From positions 2,232,001 to 2,296,000 of the forward strand of contig NC_088178.1 in NCBI RefSeq assembly GCF_028769735.1: DNA of 64,000 nucleotides, written 5' to 3'. The notes beneath the pieces were generated by a model, which made no database searches, was not told where the DNA came from, and saw only the letters and a program-made list of their open reading frames with translations. Positions 22,838 to 32,175 of the stretch are shown piece by piece. This DNA comes from Zonotrichia leucophrys gambelii (Eukaryota > Chordata > Aves > Passeriformes > Passerellidae). The number at the start of each line of letters is the position of its first letter. Position 1 is the stretch's first letter. The translations under genes and the position numbers were made by a program.

Positions 22838-22955
22838 GCAAACATTAGTGGGACAACTGGAAACGTTCAACTTGATTATAATGCTTTAAGAAAAGGTCAC
22901 GGTGAAATTTCAGCGCTTTACCTTGAGCTCTGTTTGTTCTCTGCAGGATGAGATG
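22838..22955. promoter_or_regulatory. short candidate conserved block I
   Basis: AAACATTAGTGGGACAAC, CGTTCAACTTGATTATAATG and AAAAGGTCACGGTGAAATTT form a compact low-repeat block. AAGGTCACGG contains an AGGTCA nuclear-receptor half-site. Motif evidence only. Confidence 0.28.
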
Positions 22956-25375
22956 GGAAGAGTCAGCTTGCCCTGGCTCATGGCATCTGCGGAGTTCTGA
23001 CTGCATTTCATGGGCCAGCAGCAGGCTGGAGAGCCACTGCAAACCCCCCAGCCCTGGGGACTGAGATAAGTCACAGCAGACGGGTTTGGGGGGGCACGCA
23101 CTGGACCACCACACCACAGCTGGGTCACCATGCCACAGCTGGACCATGTTTTGCCTCCAAAAGTCATCCAACCCTGAGCTGATTTTGCACCGGGACTGCA
23201 TTTCTGCTGTCAGAACAGGTCAAATACACCCAAAAAGCATGGAGAATCAGGGAAAAGCAGCCAGCAATTCCTAGACAGCATCTCCCTCAGAGCTGGGAAG
23301 GTTTTCCAACACGCCATTTGGCTTTGTCTTTTCAGATCTCAAAAGGAGCTGTGGCCAAAGCCGCAATGAGGCGGCAGCGCCGCGGGACTCGAGCATCGCT
23401 CCAGCACTGCCCAGGCCACCAGTGACCCTCAGCCACCACGTCAGCCCCACCAGCAGCTCCCCCGCTTCTAGAAAAGCAAGGGCACTTGCAAGTTCTGAAA
23501 GGTGATGAGGAGCAGGTCTCAGCCCTCACGGAGCACCATGAAACCCAGGAGCACCCCAGCTTTTTCAGTCCCTGTCCTTGCACTCCTGAACAACTTCTCT
23601 GGGATTCATGAACACATGACTTTGCTCTACAAAATGAGAACCACAAGGATGACCCACCAAAAGGCCCACAAGTGGTGCAGAAAGTGGCCAAAAATGCATG
23701 GACACAGAAACATCACAGCCGAGCATCCCTCCTCCTCTGTGCATCAGGAGCAGCGAAGGTTTGTTACCAGTTGGGCAAGAGGAAAAACCAAGGTCAGTTT
23801 TGTTTGTGGCCAACTGCCCCCAGCAACATTTCTGTTGCAATAATTAAATCTGTCGTCCAACAATTTGCTGCCAGGGCAGTTCTCAGAAGGTCTCTAAGCA
23901 GCGCCAGGAGATGAGTGCTGGTGGACATGGAGTCCTCTGCACCCCCTGGGCTGCCAGATCAAGGTCCAGGCAGGTGAAGGGCACAGGAAAAGCCACCAGG
24001 AGCTACATTCAGCTGGGATGACTCCCTAGAAGCAAAGGGTTTTTGGAGGAGGTTTTTAAACAGCCAATTTCAGCAGAGCAGACTGAAAGCCTGAGGTGCT
24101 GGGTTCTCTCACAGCCCTGGAGGCGACTGGGAAGGGCTCAGCACCCTTCCCTGGAGGCAGCAGCATGATCCAGCCTGCTCAGTGCTCCCCAAAGGGGAAA
24201 GGGTTTGAGATGCTACCACAGTGCAAATTATCCTTTCCTGCCACAGCCAGAGAGAGCGGGGCTGGTGTGACATTCCTCCAGGAGCTGGGATGGAGCTGCT
24301 GGGCCCCCTTCCTTCCCCTGGGAGCCAACCACAGTGAAGGTGACACCACCTCCTTGTCAGTGGGGCCACAGTGGGCCCAGGAGGCAAGGGAGCCTCGTCC
24401 TGCAGTGCCTGCTCTCGTTTTTCTGAGCACACAGACACACCTGCCCGCGGAGCCGGGATGCTGTATTCCCACCACTCCGGCAGCGCCACTCGCAACAACT
24501 CCCAGCTGCTGCCAAAAGGTATTTTTAGCTGCATTATTTATTTGAACACCTGCCTGAGACTTCAAGGCAGAGAACGGAGCCTGAGCAGTGGAGGGAGGGA
24601 GTGAGGGAGGGAGGGAGGAGCAGCACTGGGAGATCTGGACCGTTTTCCCTGGAAGATTCGAGAGCAGTGACACAGGTGCGATGGAGCAAGACTCGGGCTG
24701 TGCCAGGGAAGAGGATGGCATGGTTGGGATAAAGCACCTGCCCCACAAACACCACTGGGCTAATCCAGAATAGCAGACTGGGAAGATGCTCCAGCCAGCC
24801 TCAACGTGAGGCTTCCTTCAGGGAAATTTGGCTCTTTAGGTATCCAATCACCCATGGTTTCAAGATGCTCTGGCCCAACGTGGTGTCTGCAGCAGGAATG
24901 CCCAGGTCTTGCTGCTATAAATCATCTTTTATGCATAAGCCTGCTTTGGGGGAAAAACTCAGCAGAACTGCCCTCTTTCAAAATTTCCCTTCCTCCACAC
25001 AAAACCAATTCCATCCCAAAACCAGCCCCAGAAAAAAGAGGATGAAGCAATCAGAAAGCAAGGGAAGAAGGGATGCTGTGAGGAAGGATGTACTCCAGTC
25101 TTGCTCCCAAAGAAGGAGATTCCCTCAGGGGCCTGGGGGCACCACAGGGTAATTGAGGGGCACATGGAAAGCCATACAACACCCCTGTGTTATTTTTTCA
25201 TGCCTTTCTCGCCACCTCATTTACTGAAGTGAACAAAACCCATCACCTCCCTCCCCTTCTGCTGAAATAATCTCCTCTTCTCTCTGAAATCAGCCAGGAA
25301 AAGAAGAAAAAAAAAAAAAAAAATAAAAGAGCATCTAAAAATAAAGGCCAGGCCAGGGTATGTGCCTCTTGGTTG
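22956..25375. other. non-coding interval with G-rich and A-rich tracts
   Basis: A GGGA-type tract at 24591-24619 contains five GGG runs within 24593-24615 and meets the quadruplex pattern. A poly-A tract occupies 25306-25323. Nothing else was recognised. Confidence 0.4.
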
Positions 25376-25379
25376 GGCT

Positions 25380-25625
25380 CCTGTGCTCACAGATCTGCTT
25401 ATTTTGGCCTATCTCTCCCCAGCGATAAGGCAGCTAACAGCCCGTTATCAGCCAGTCGGTGAAAATGTGCTCCAGCCTGATTAGGGCTCAGTCTTTGCCA
25501 AGGTTATAAACAGCCATTATCGTTCTCCCAAACAGAATAATCCGGACAGTATCAGCTCAGAAACATATGGGCCACACAGCGAAGATAGCCGCTGACGGAC
25601 ACTTCATTTTAATTGTAACGAGTGG
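25380..25625. promoter_or_regulatory. candidate enhancer with GATA-site cluster
   Basis: GATA/TATC tetramers occur at 25410, 25424 (GATAAGG), 25446 (TTATCA), 25518, 25550 and 25584: six within 178 bp, against about 1.4 expected by chance. The block also carries GCCTGATTAGGGC, AATAATCCGG and TTTTAATTGTAACG, with retained CpGs. GATA-family zinc-finger factors bind such sites. Regulatory role is inferred. Confidence 0.42.
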
Positions 25626-25823
25626 TTAGCAGCAGCCTCCAGACAACACACACAACTGCCCAATTGGCAGTGGGCTCCATCTCCTCCTGCAGCCCTCCTC
25701 CCTCCCGCTTGCTGCTGCTTTGCTCCTCTCCCTGCTGCTCCCCTGGCCTGTGCAGAGCCTGGATGAGCAGCTCTGGAAAGGTGTCCCACCCTGCCTGGTC
25801 CCCATGGGACGGAAACACCTCTG

Positions 25824-26410
25824 CAGGTGGAATGTGGTGGCACCAGAGTGGCCCTGTCACACCTCACAGCCAGGCAGCGAGAGGCTGGGGGCTTGAGGCT
25901 GTCAGCTGTGATGGAGGGGTGACACCTCCCTGCCCATTTCTCTGCAGGGATGGAGCTCAGAGCACAGCACCCAGGGGCCTGGATCCCGGCCTTTCCTGCT
26001 GCCTGCCCATGTGCCAGCAGGTGGAATGTGGTGGCACCAGCGTGGCCCTGTCACACCTCACAGCCAGGCAGCGAGAGGCTGAGGGCTTGCGGCTGCTGTG
26101 ATGGAGGGGTGACACCTCCCTGCCCACTACTCTGCAGAGATGGAGGTCAGAGCACAGCACCCATGGGCCTGGATCCCGGCCTTTCCCGCTGCCTGCCCGT
26201 GTGCCAGCAGGTGGAATGTGGTGGCACCAGCGTGGCCCTGTCACACCTCACAGCCAGGCAGCGAGAGCCTGAGGGCTTGAGGCTGCTGTGATGGAGGGGT
26301 GACACCTCTCCACCCATTTCTCTGCAGGGATGGAGGTCAGAGCACAGCACCCATGGGCCTGGATCCCCCCTGGGTGCCGCATCCCCCCACTGCCTGCCCA
26401 TGTGCCAGCT
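25824..26410. repeat. minisatellite, ~190-bp unit, three copies
   Basis: Units begin at CAGGTGGAATGTGGTGGCAC: about 25824, 26018 and 26208 (periods 194 and 190 bp). Each contains CACACCTCACAGCCAGGCAG, GATGGAGGGGTGACACC, TCTGCAGRGATGGAG and ATGGGCCTGGATCC. The third copy diverges after about 26370. Copies are near-identical, so amplification is recent. The period is not a multiple of three, so the frames seen across it change from unit to unit and are not a repeat protein. Confidence 0.95.
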
Positions 26411-26485
26411 CGGCAGCAGGCAGGGCAGGGGAGGAGGGGCAGCAAACCCTCATTTCATATTCTCCCAGTGTCCCTTCTGTGTCAT

Positions 26486-26660
26486 ACTTATTTTTTTTTT
26501 CCCCCTTTCCTCCCTCCCTCTTCCCAAAAGGGGTGGTTTAGCTCAGAGAGTCTTAAACACATTTGCATTCCCAAGACAAGCTTAGGCATAAATTCATCTC
26601 AGTGCAGGGGTCTTTTTTTTTTTCCTCCCCATCCTCCTTCTTTTCCTCCCTTCTTTTCTC
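26486..26660. repeat. T-rich and pyrimidine tracts
   Basis: Two long T/C runs at 26488-26527 and 26609-26661 flank an octamer ATTTGCAT at 26561. They resemble polypyrimidine tracts but lack a convincing AG and following exon. Confidence 0.8.
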
Positions 26661-28010
26661 TCCAAACCTGAAATGAATTCAGTGAGAACCCTTGCAATTC
26701 CAGCGCTGTGCAACACGGGATTACAAGGGATCCGAGGGTTTCCTTTTCTTCCAATTCCCGGCATGCGGTGCTGCTGCTCAGTTTTGTTATTAACAATACT
26801 CAGAGATAACACTCTTACAGCCCCATTAGCCACACTAACCTTCTTTTCTTCTCCAGCCAGACCTAGCTTCTAGAAATCACACCTGAGCTCCATTCCCCCT
26901 GCAGGAAAAAGCGGGAGAAAAGGGGAAACCCCCCTAAAAAAAACCAACTTTACATCCAAATGTTGTGGAGACAAGCTTAAAAACCTTAGGAAGACCCAGG
27001 ACTGAGCTTCAAGTCACGGACGCTTTCTCAGATAATCTGTATTCCTATCTCAGTGCCAGCAGTGCTGTGATCAGAATATCCAAGGTCTCATAAAAGATTC
27101 AGGGCTTATTGACTTCCCTGCCTTGGCTGCCAGTTCGTGGTGCTCCTGCTCAGCCCCAGAGCACCCGCTGCTGCCCCTTGCAAGTTGCCACCACAGATGG
27201 CAAACCTGAATCTATCTACTCCTGGGCAGAGCAGTGGAGGAAAGCTCTCCTCCTGAGCTGGGGCATGGATTCCCAGCCCCAAGCCCTGCAGAGAGGCACC
27301 TAAAGAGGGTCTTTGCCCCAGCAAGGCATCCCCAGCCCACAGCTAACTCCTCTCATGGTTGCCCCAGCAGCGCTGGACATCACAGTGGGCAGGGGCTGCA
27401 CCACAGGCAGAAGAGCAGATTTATGACTTATTTTAATTCCAGTCAACACGTTTAGGTGAAATGATCTCCAAGCTTCCAGCAGGAATCCCGTCAAGAGCAG
27501 GCTTCCCCTCAGACTGCACTGAGCTCTCCGAGGGCTGTCTCTGGCAGCACTGCAGCCCAGATTTGCTGCATAAGCAGCCCTGAGCAAATGTGCCGACCAG
27601 AGAATCCAGTCCCTGCAAATTTACGATCAGTGTTACTCAGCCACAGCCCAAAGGAGAAGGGATGGGGGGCAGGCATTCCTTCAGGAACACACTGCCCCAC
27701 TGTCACTTGTGAACTCACTGATTTTAGGCACAAAAGACCAGGTGAATGGTTGAACATGCTATAAATTGTGGAGTTTTACATACTAGAGGCCTTCATCCCC
27801 GAGTTACACAGAGATGCCTGTGAACACCACATCAACCAAGCATGATAAAACCATCAAACCCACCCAGGCACCTCATTAATTGTATTTATGCATCACCTAA
27901 AGCCTTACGCGCACACCAAGGCTCCATACTGGAAAGCACTGCAGGCTATGGGAAATAAACCCGTATAAAAATAAAATATAGCACAGAAATACACAGATTT
28001 ATATATACAT
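26661..28010. other. non-coding interval, mostly featureless
   Basis: An AT-richer stretch near 27860-27920 (CTCATTAATTGTATTTATGC) may be a weak element. No repeat family or exon was recognised. Confidence 0.35.
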
Positions 28011-28014
28011 ATAT

Positions 28015-28115
28015 GCTCAAACACACACAGGCACTTGTGTGCTTCCACGTGGTGTGTGCACACACCCTCCTGGAGCAGGGACACCCCCAGAGGCGTATCC
28101 AGACACACACACACC
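28015..28115. repeat. CA/TG-rich simple sequence with 16-bp palindrome
   Basis: Short CA runs surround GGTGTGTGCACACACC at 28051-28066, a perfect 16-bp palindrome made of alternating purines and pyrimidines. A further CA run lies at 28102-28113. Confidence 0.75.
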
Positions 28116-28194
28116 CCCCTCTATCTGCATGTAGGTAGCAACTATTTATACATACACAAACCATACAAATGCTCCACGCACCCTGCTCGGTGAC

Positions 28195-28800
28195 AGCTCA
28201 GATTTTCAGTAATATCATAATATTATTTTTTAGATCAGTTAAGGTATAAAATGTGCACTCTCTCAGTCTTTAATATTAATAAGTCTTGTAACTAGCAGTT
28301 TCTTGTAGCTCCGAATTCTTGAGCACAACTAGAAAGGGCACTTATCCTGAAAAATCTAATAAATTTACAGTTTTATATACTTCCTTCAATTGTAAAAGTC
28401 TTGTTCAATAAACTTTAAAATGCCACTATAGAGCAATAACACAGACAGTATAAACCCAGCCCTGGGAAAGCTGTGCAACCAGAAATTGTTCCCCTTTCTG
28501 CTACAGCAATAAAGTTTTATATGTTTGAACTGACTGTAAAAAGGTTTGAATGTTGGCAACTGGGGAATAATCTGTCTTCTTTATAGTTATTATCATATTT
28601 CCCACAAGACCCTTTGGTCTGTGTCAATCCTTCTCGTATATGACACCTTTGTACTGTCAGCGAAAGCAAGAATACTTTAACTTTTTGCGTGCGCGCGCGG
28701 CTGTGACTGGAGGTCCCTCGCTCTGCTTTCCTTCAGATTACAGCACCCGGGAATAAATTACCTGTGACGTGCTGCAATGGAAGCCTTTTGCCAAATCAAG
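28195..28800. promoter_or_regulatory. long AT-rich candidate conserved block J
   Basis: About 600 bp of AT-rich, repeat-free sequence with several AATAAA words (28427, 28508 and others), TATCATAATATTATTTTTTAG and TTATAGTTATTATCATATTT, ending in a CpG-rich stretch TGCGTGCGCGCGCG at 28686-28699. It could be an enhancer block or the 3' UTR of an unseen transcript: the AATAAA words and T-rich tracts fit a UTR, but no upstream coding exon is visible. I favour a constrained non-coding element. Confidence 0.33.
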
Positions 28801-29435
28801 CTGGTTTGGAGAGCAAAACTCAAAAAAAATAAAAATAGAGGAGAAGAGATTTGTGGACTGGATGTTGGAGTAAGAGCAACTGCAATCCAACAAGGGATGG
28901 TGATGTCCCTGTGGTTTCCACTGAGGCTGCAGGCCCAGGGCAGGCAGCCCTCACTGCTCCTTCACAAAAAAAGAGACTTTGGGTTGAGATCAGCTCCTCC
29001 TGCCTCTCTGCAAGGGCAGGTCCAGCATCAGTATCTCCATGTTTAAATGGTTGCAGCCAGAGTGTACAGACACCTCCTGGACAGAAATATTCTGCGGATT
29101 CCCACTGAACCCTTAAGAAATCTGATCCAGACCCCACAGAAGTATCAGGCAAATACAAAGGAATTCCTCAAACCCACCCATATCACACACAGATGATGCT
29201 TTAATTGGTTTTACTCTTTAACTAGCTAAGAGCTCACAAAAGAACATGAGGATAAATTTTGCCAAAAAGCCAACAGCAAGGCTGGACCTTGGCATCATCC
29301 ATGTAGGGCCTATCGCTGCAGGAGGGGCTGTGGCAGTGGGCACTGGTGCAAAGGTGCAGGAGAACCCAGCCCTCAGCCTTCAGCAACCCAACACCATGTG
29401 ATCCACAACCCTGGGCCATCTTTCAGGTGGCAAAG

Positions 29436-29800
29436 ACGAGGCTCAATCAGAGATTGAGATGTCAGAAGAAGTGATGGTAAAGCACGTTTGGAAAATGAAA
29501 AATGAGGAGTCACCAGGACCAGATAATACCTGCCTTAGAGTTCTGCAGGGACTCAGAAATAAAATGATTGCATATTTTCATTAGCAGCTCAATCTCTCAT
29601 TACACTAGAGGACACAAAGTGTCATACCCTATTTTTAAAAAATGGAGTGAGATGAGCCACAGATTCACCGACTTCTGAGTCTCACTTCAGTAGAGGCTAA
29701 GATGATAAATAGATAGGATAAAACCTTGAGATGGACATGATACCACCGAGATTAACTAGCAGTGCCCGTAAGGAAGAAGAAACCTGGCTAATCTATTACA
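29436..29800 (+). mobile_element. eroded CR1/L3-like LINE, reverse transcriptase region
   Basis: A frame starting at 29501 reads NEESPGPDNTCLRVLQGL, which matches the conserved K-S-P/T-G-P-D-x-x-x-x-R-V-L motif at the start of the reverse transcriptase domain of CR1/L3-type LINEs. Upstream GAGATGTCAGAAGAAGTG and downstream CCCTATTTTTAAAAAATGG and CTGAGTCTCACTTCAGTAG keep the expected order of the element. Many indels and substitutions break the frame, so it is an ancient dead copy, older than the CR1 tails elsewhere in the window. Family assignment is from memory of these LINEs. Confidence 0.65.
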
Positions 29801-30114
29801 GTTGCTGTGCACCCAGCAACAGGAGGCACCTCTGGCATCGTCTGGAGCCCCCCAAAGTTCCATCAGTTGACAAATCTAACTCTCCTCTCAGAAAAAGCAA
29901 GGACTAAAGGTTGGTTAAGAGGTGGCGGAGAGTAGAAATAAATGGCTTCTTCAACAAGACCAGCGATGCAGGAGGTTTGCCCACTGCTGCTTAATAAATT
30001 TATTTCCAGGCTCGGAGCGTGAGCAGCGCTGGGTTTGACGAGAACATGAGCAACGGGGGTTAGCAAGGACTCATGGAGGCTGAGGGCCTCCTTCAAGGAC
30101 ATGAATGAAGCTCC

Positions 30115-30235
30115 ACGAGCTGGAGATAAGATGGTGTCAGCGAGGGTAAAATGCACAAGGAAGTAATTGGATTACTCACACACAGTGGCTACGACAAACT
30201 TTGCGCAGTCAGGCCGGACACGCAGCCAGGCGTGA
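30115..30235. promoter_or_regulatory. short block with palindromic homeodomain site
   Basis: AGTAATTGGATTACT at 30162-30176 is an inverted repeat with 6-bp arms and a 3-base centre, the P3-type spacing (TAATNNNATTA) bound by dimers of paired-class homeodomain proteins. CAAACTTTGCGCAGTCAGG with retained CpGs follows. Motif evidence only. Confidence 0.33.
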
Positions 30236-30344
30236 AGGGAAGGGGCACGGAGAGCTGCCAGGGCTGCCCCCCGCCCTCAGGCTCCTCACCACCCCCTGCA
30301 AGCCCAGCAGCCTTGGAAGGAAGACAGAGCCTTTATTCTGGGGC

Positions 30345-30606
30345 TGGGTCCAGAGGGAATGGCTTCCAGCTGACAGAGGGTAGGTTTGGATTAAGCACTG
30401 GGGAAAAATTTTTCGTTGTGAGGGCGGGGAGGCCCTGGCACAGGTTGCTCAGGGAAGCTGTGGATGTCCCTCCACCCCTGGGAGTGTTCAAGGCAGGTTA
30501 GGTGGGGCTTTGAGCAGACTAATCCCTGAAAAGCCCCATGGCAGGGGGCTTAGAATGAGATGATCTTCAAGGGCCCTTCTCCAACCCAAACCGCTCTGTG
30601 TCTGTG
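30345..30606 (+). mobile_element. CR1 LINE 3' end
   Basis: Recognisable CR1 order: AGAGGGTAGGTTTGGATTAAG, GGCACAGGTTGCTCAGGGAAG, CTGTGGATGTCCCTCCACCC, GTGTTCAAGGCAGGTTAGG, GAGATGATCTTCAAGGGCC and a final CTCCAACCCAAACCGCTCTGTG. Truncated and without an open frame. Confidence 0.85.
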
Positions 30607-31765
30607 GTCCTGAGGCAGGAGGAAATGCCACCCATGGGATCTCCTCACAGGGAGAATTACGGACACACTCTGTGAGAAGGAGCAAGGGAAACAAGCACCA
30701 AGCACTCATTAGCCTTCCAAACACAATTTATCAGCTAACTGGATGACTGGAAAAATCATCAGTGTGAACCAGAAAAAGAGGCCAGAGATACACACAGCCT
30801 GCCCTCCCTTCCACAGAGCTGGAGGGCACCAACCACCACAGGTTCTCGCCACCCAACCCATCCCTCCAAACACAAGAAATGACATTTCAAACACAAACAA
30901 ACACCATGGCGTTTTGGATCCCCACTCAGCACTCTGCACAGCCAGCCATGAATGCAGGTGAAGCCCCTCAGCTTCTCAGCACCTCTCCAGTGCTGAAAGA
31001 GTCAAGAGCTACCTGTTCTGCCACCCTGTGCTGAACTCCAGGACCTCCAAACCCACCCTCAGGAGGACTCCAAGCCCAGAGAGACCCCAAGCCAGCCACT
31101 GGGTCTGGACCACAGCTGCACCTCCCAAGCAGCACATGCTCCTTTGCTAATGGGTGATTAATACATCTCTTGGTGCTCACCAAAGATTCTCCATCCTGGG
31201 CTTGTGACAAGCTGCTGGCCCCACATTTCTCTTCACAGAGAAAAAGCAAGGCACAATTCTTCCCAAAAATATTTCTGGGTTTCGTATTCTCTGAACCTCA
31301 GAGAAAGAAAACACAATTCTTATCATTTGCTGTGCCTGTGTTTGTGCAAAAGTAGAATGCAATATGGAGATTGTTTACCCAAAATCATAGTGTTTTATTT
31401 CCTTGGCCTATCAGGGACAAAAGTGTGTTGTGTTGGCACTGTCGGGTAACAGTCACAAAATTCAGCACAGAGTGTGCAGTTGTGTACAAAATTAAATACT
31501 TAACAAATTCGGTTTTAGATGTATAAAATAATATGATAAATAATTAATTAACCTTCTAATACCAATAGAGCCCTCATCATTCTTCCTTCATCAGAGCCCT
31601 CACAACACAGCTATAAGGTCTGCATGGATTTTAGCAGCACTCCCCTTGCTCCACAGGGACAACCCAGCCTTTCCTACCACACCTTGACGTGCTGGCCCAG
31701 AACTGGCCAGATCTCAGGGCCACAGGTGAGCAGGGCAGGCACCCCCACGGCACCCTGTGGCATGG
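30607..31765. other. non-coding interval, nothing firm
   Basis: AT-rich stretch at 31480-31565 (TAAATAATTAATTAACC) could be a small element. No coding or repeat assignment. Confidence 0.35.
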
Positions 31766-31769
31766 CAAG

Positions 31770-32095
31770 GGTTAAGTCCAGCCGGCAAGGCGCATCTCTG
31801 TTGCAAGAGTCCATTACCTCCCGCCACATTACCTCATTCATTTCTTATATGCGGATGGTTTATTCTCCCATGAGCACCCTCGCTGGCAGACATGGCTAGT
31901 GTAAAGTCCCCTCCCTCCCCTGTATTTCTCTATCCATCACATTTAACACTCTGACAGTAACAGTCTATAATGTTTCTATTCTACAAAACCGCTCTGTCAA
32001 CTCCAGGCTTCCAGAGCAGCAACTGAGGAAAATAAATAACATCAACGCCAGGCCCGACAGTATCACAGCTTGCTTTCTGCTGGGGGTTTAGTTTA
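31770..32095. promoter_or_regulatory. candidate conserved non-coding block K
   Basis: GGCAAGGCGCATCTCTGTTG, ACATTACCTCATTCATTTC, TATATGCGGATGG, CACATTTAACACTCTGACAG and AATAAATAACATCAACGCC form a low-repeat, CpG-retaining block. TALE-type TGACAG and TCACAT words are present. Confidence 0.33.
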
Positions 32096-32096
32096 T

Positions 32097-32175
32097 TCTT
32101 CTTTTCTATTTTTTTTTCTTTTTTTTTGAGGAAAGGAAAAAATAGGAGAGCGAGAGAAAAAAGGAGAAAAAAGTG
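32097..32175. repeat. pyrimidine tract followed by purine tract
   Basis: A T-rich tract (32097-32128) is followed at once by a purine tract GAGGAAAGGAAAAAATAGG and more (32129-32175). The two arms are loosely complementary (CTATTTTTTTTTC against GGAAAAAATAGG) and could fold back as an imperfect hairpin. Confidence 0.7.

Noticed and set aside
25622..26291. Repetitive open frames suggesting a repeat protein
   Set aside because: The 190-194 bp unit is not a multiple of three, so the frame changes at each copy; this is a minisatellite.
25824..26410. Regular spacing considered as a CRISPR-like array
   Set aside because: Units are ~190 bp contiguous repeats without short repeat/spacer structure, in a vertebrate genome.
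26486..26661. Pyrimidine tracts as splice acceptors
   Set aside because: No consensus CAG directly after the tracts and no open exon with a donor.
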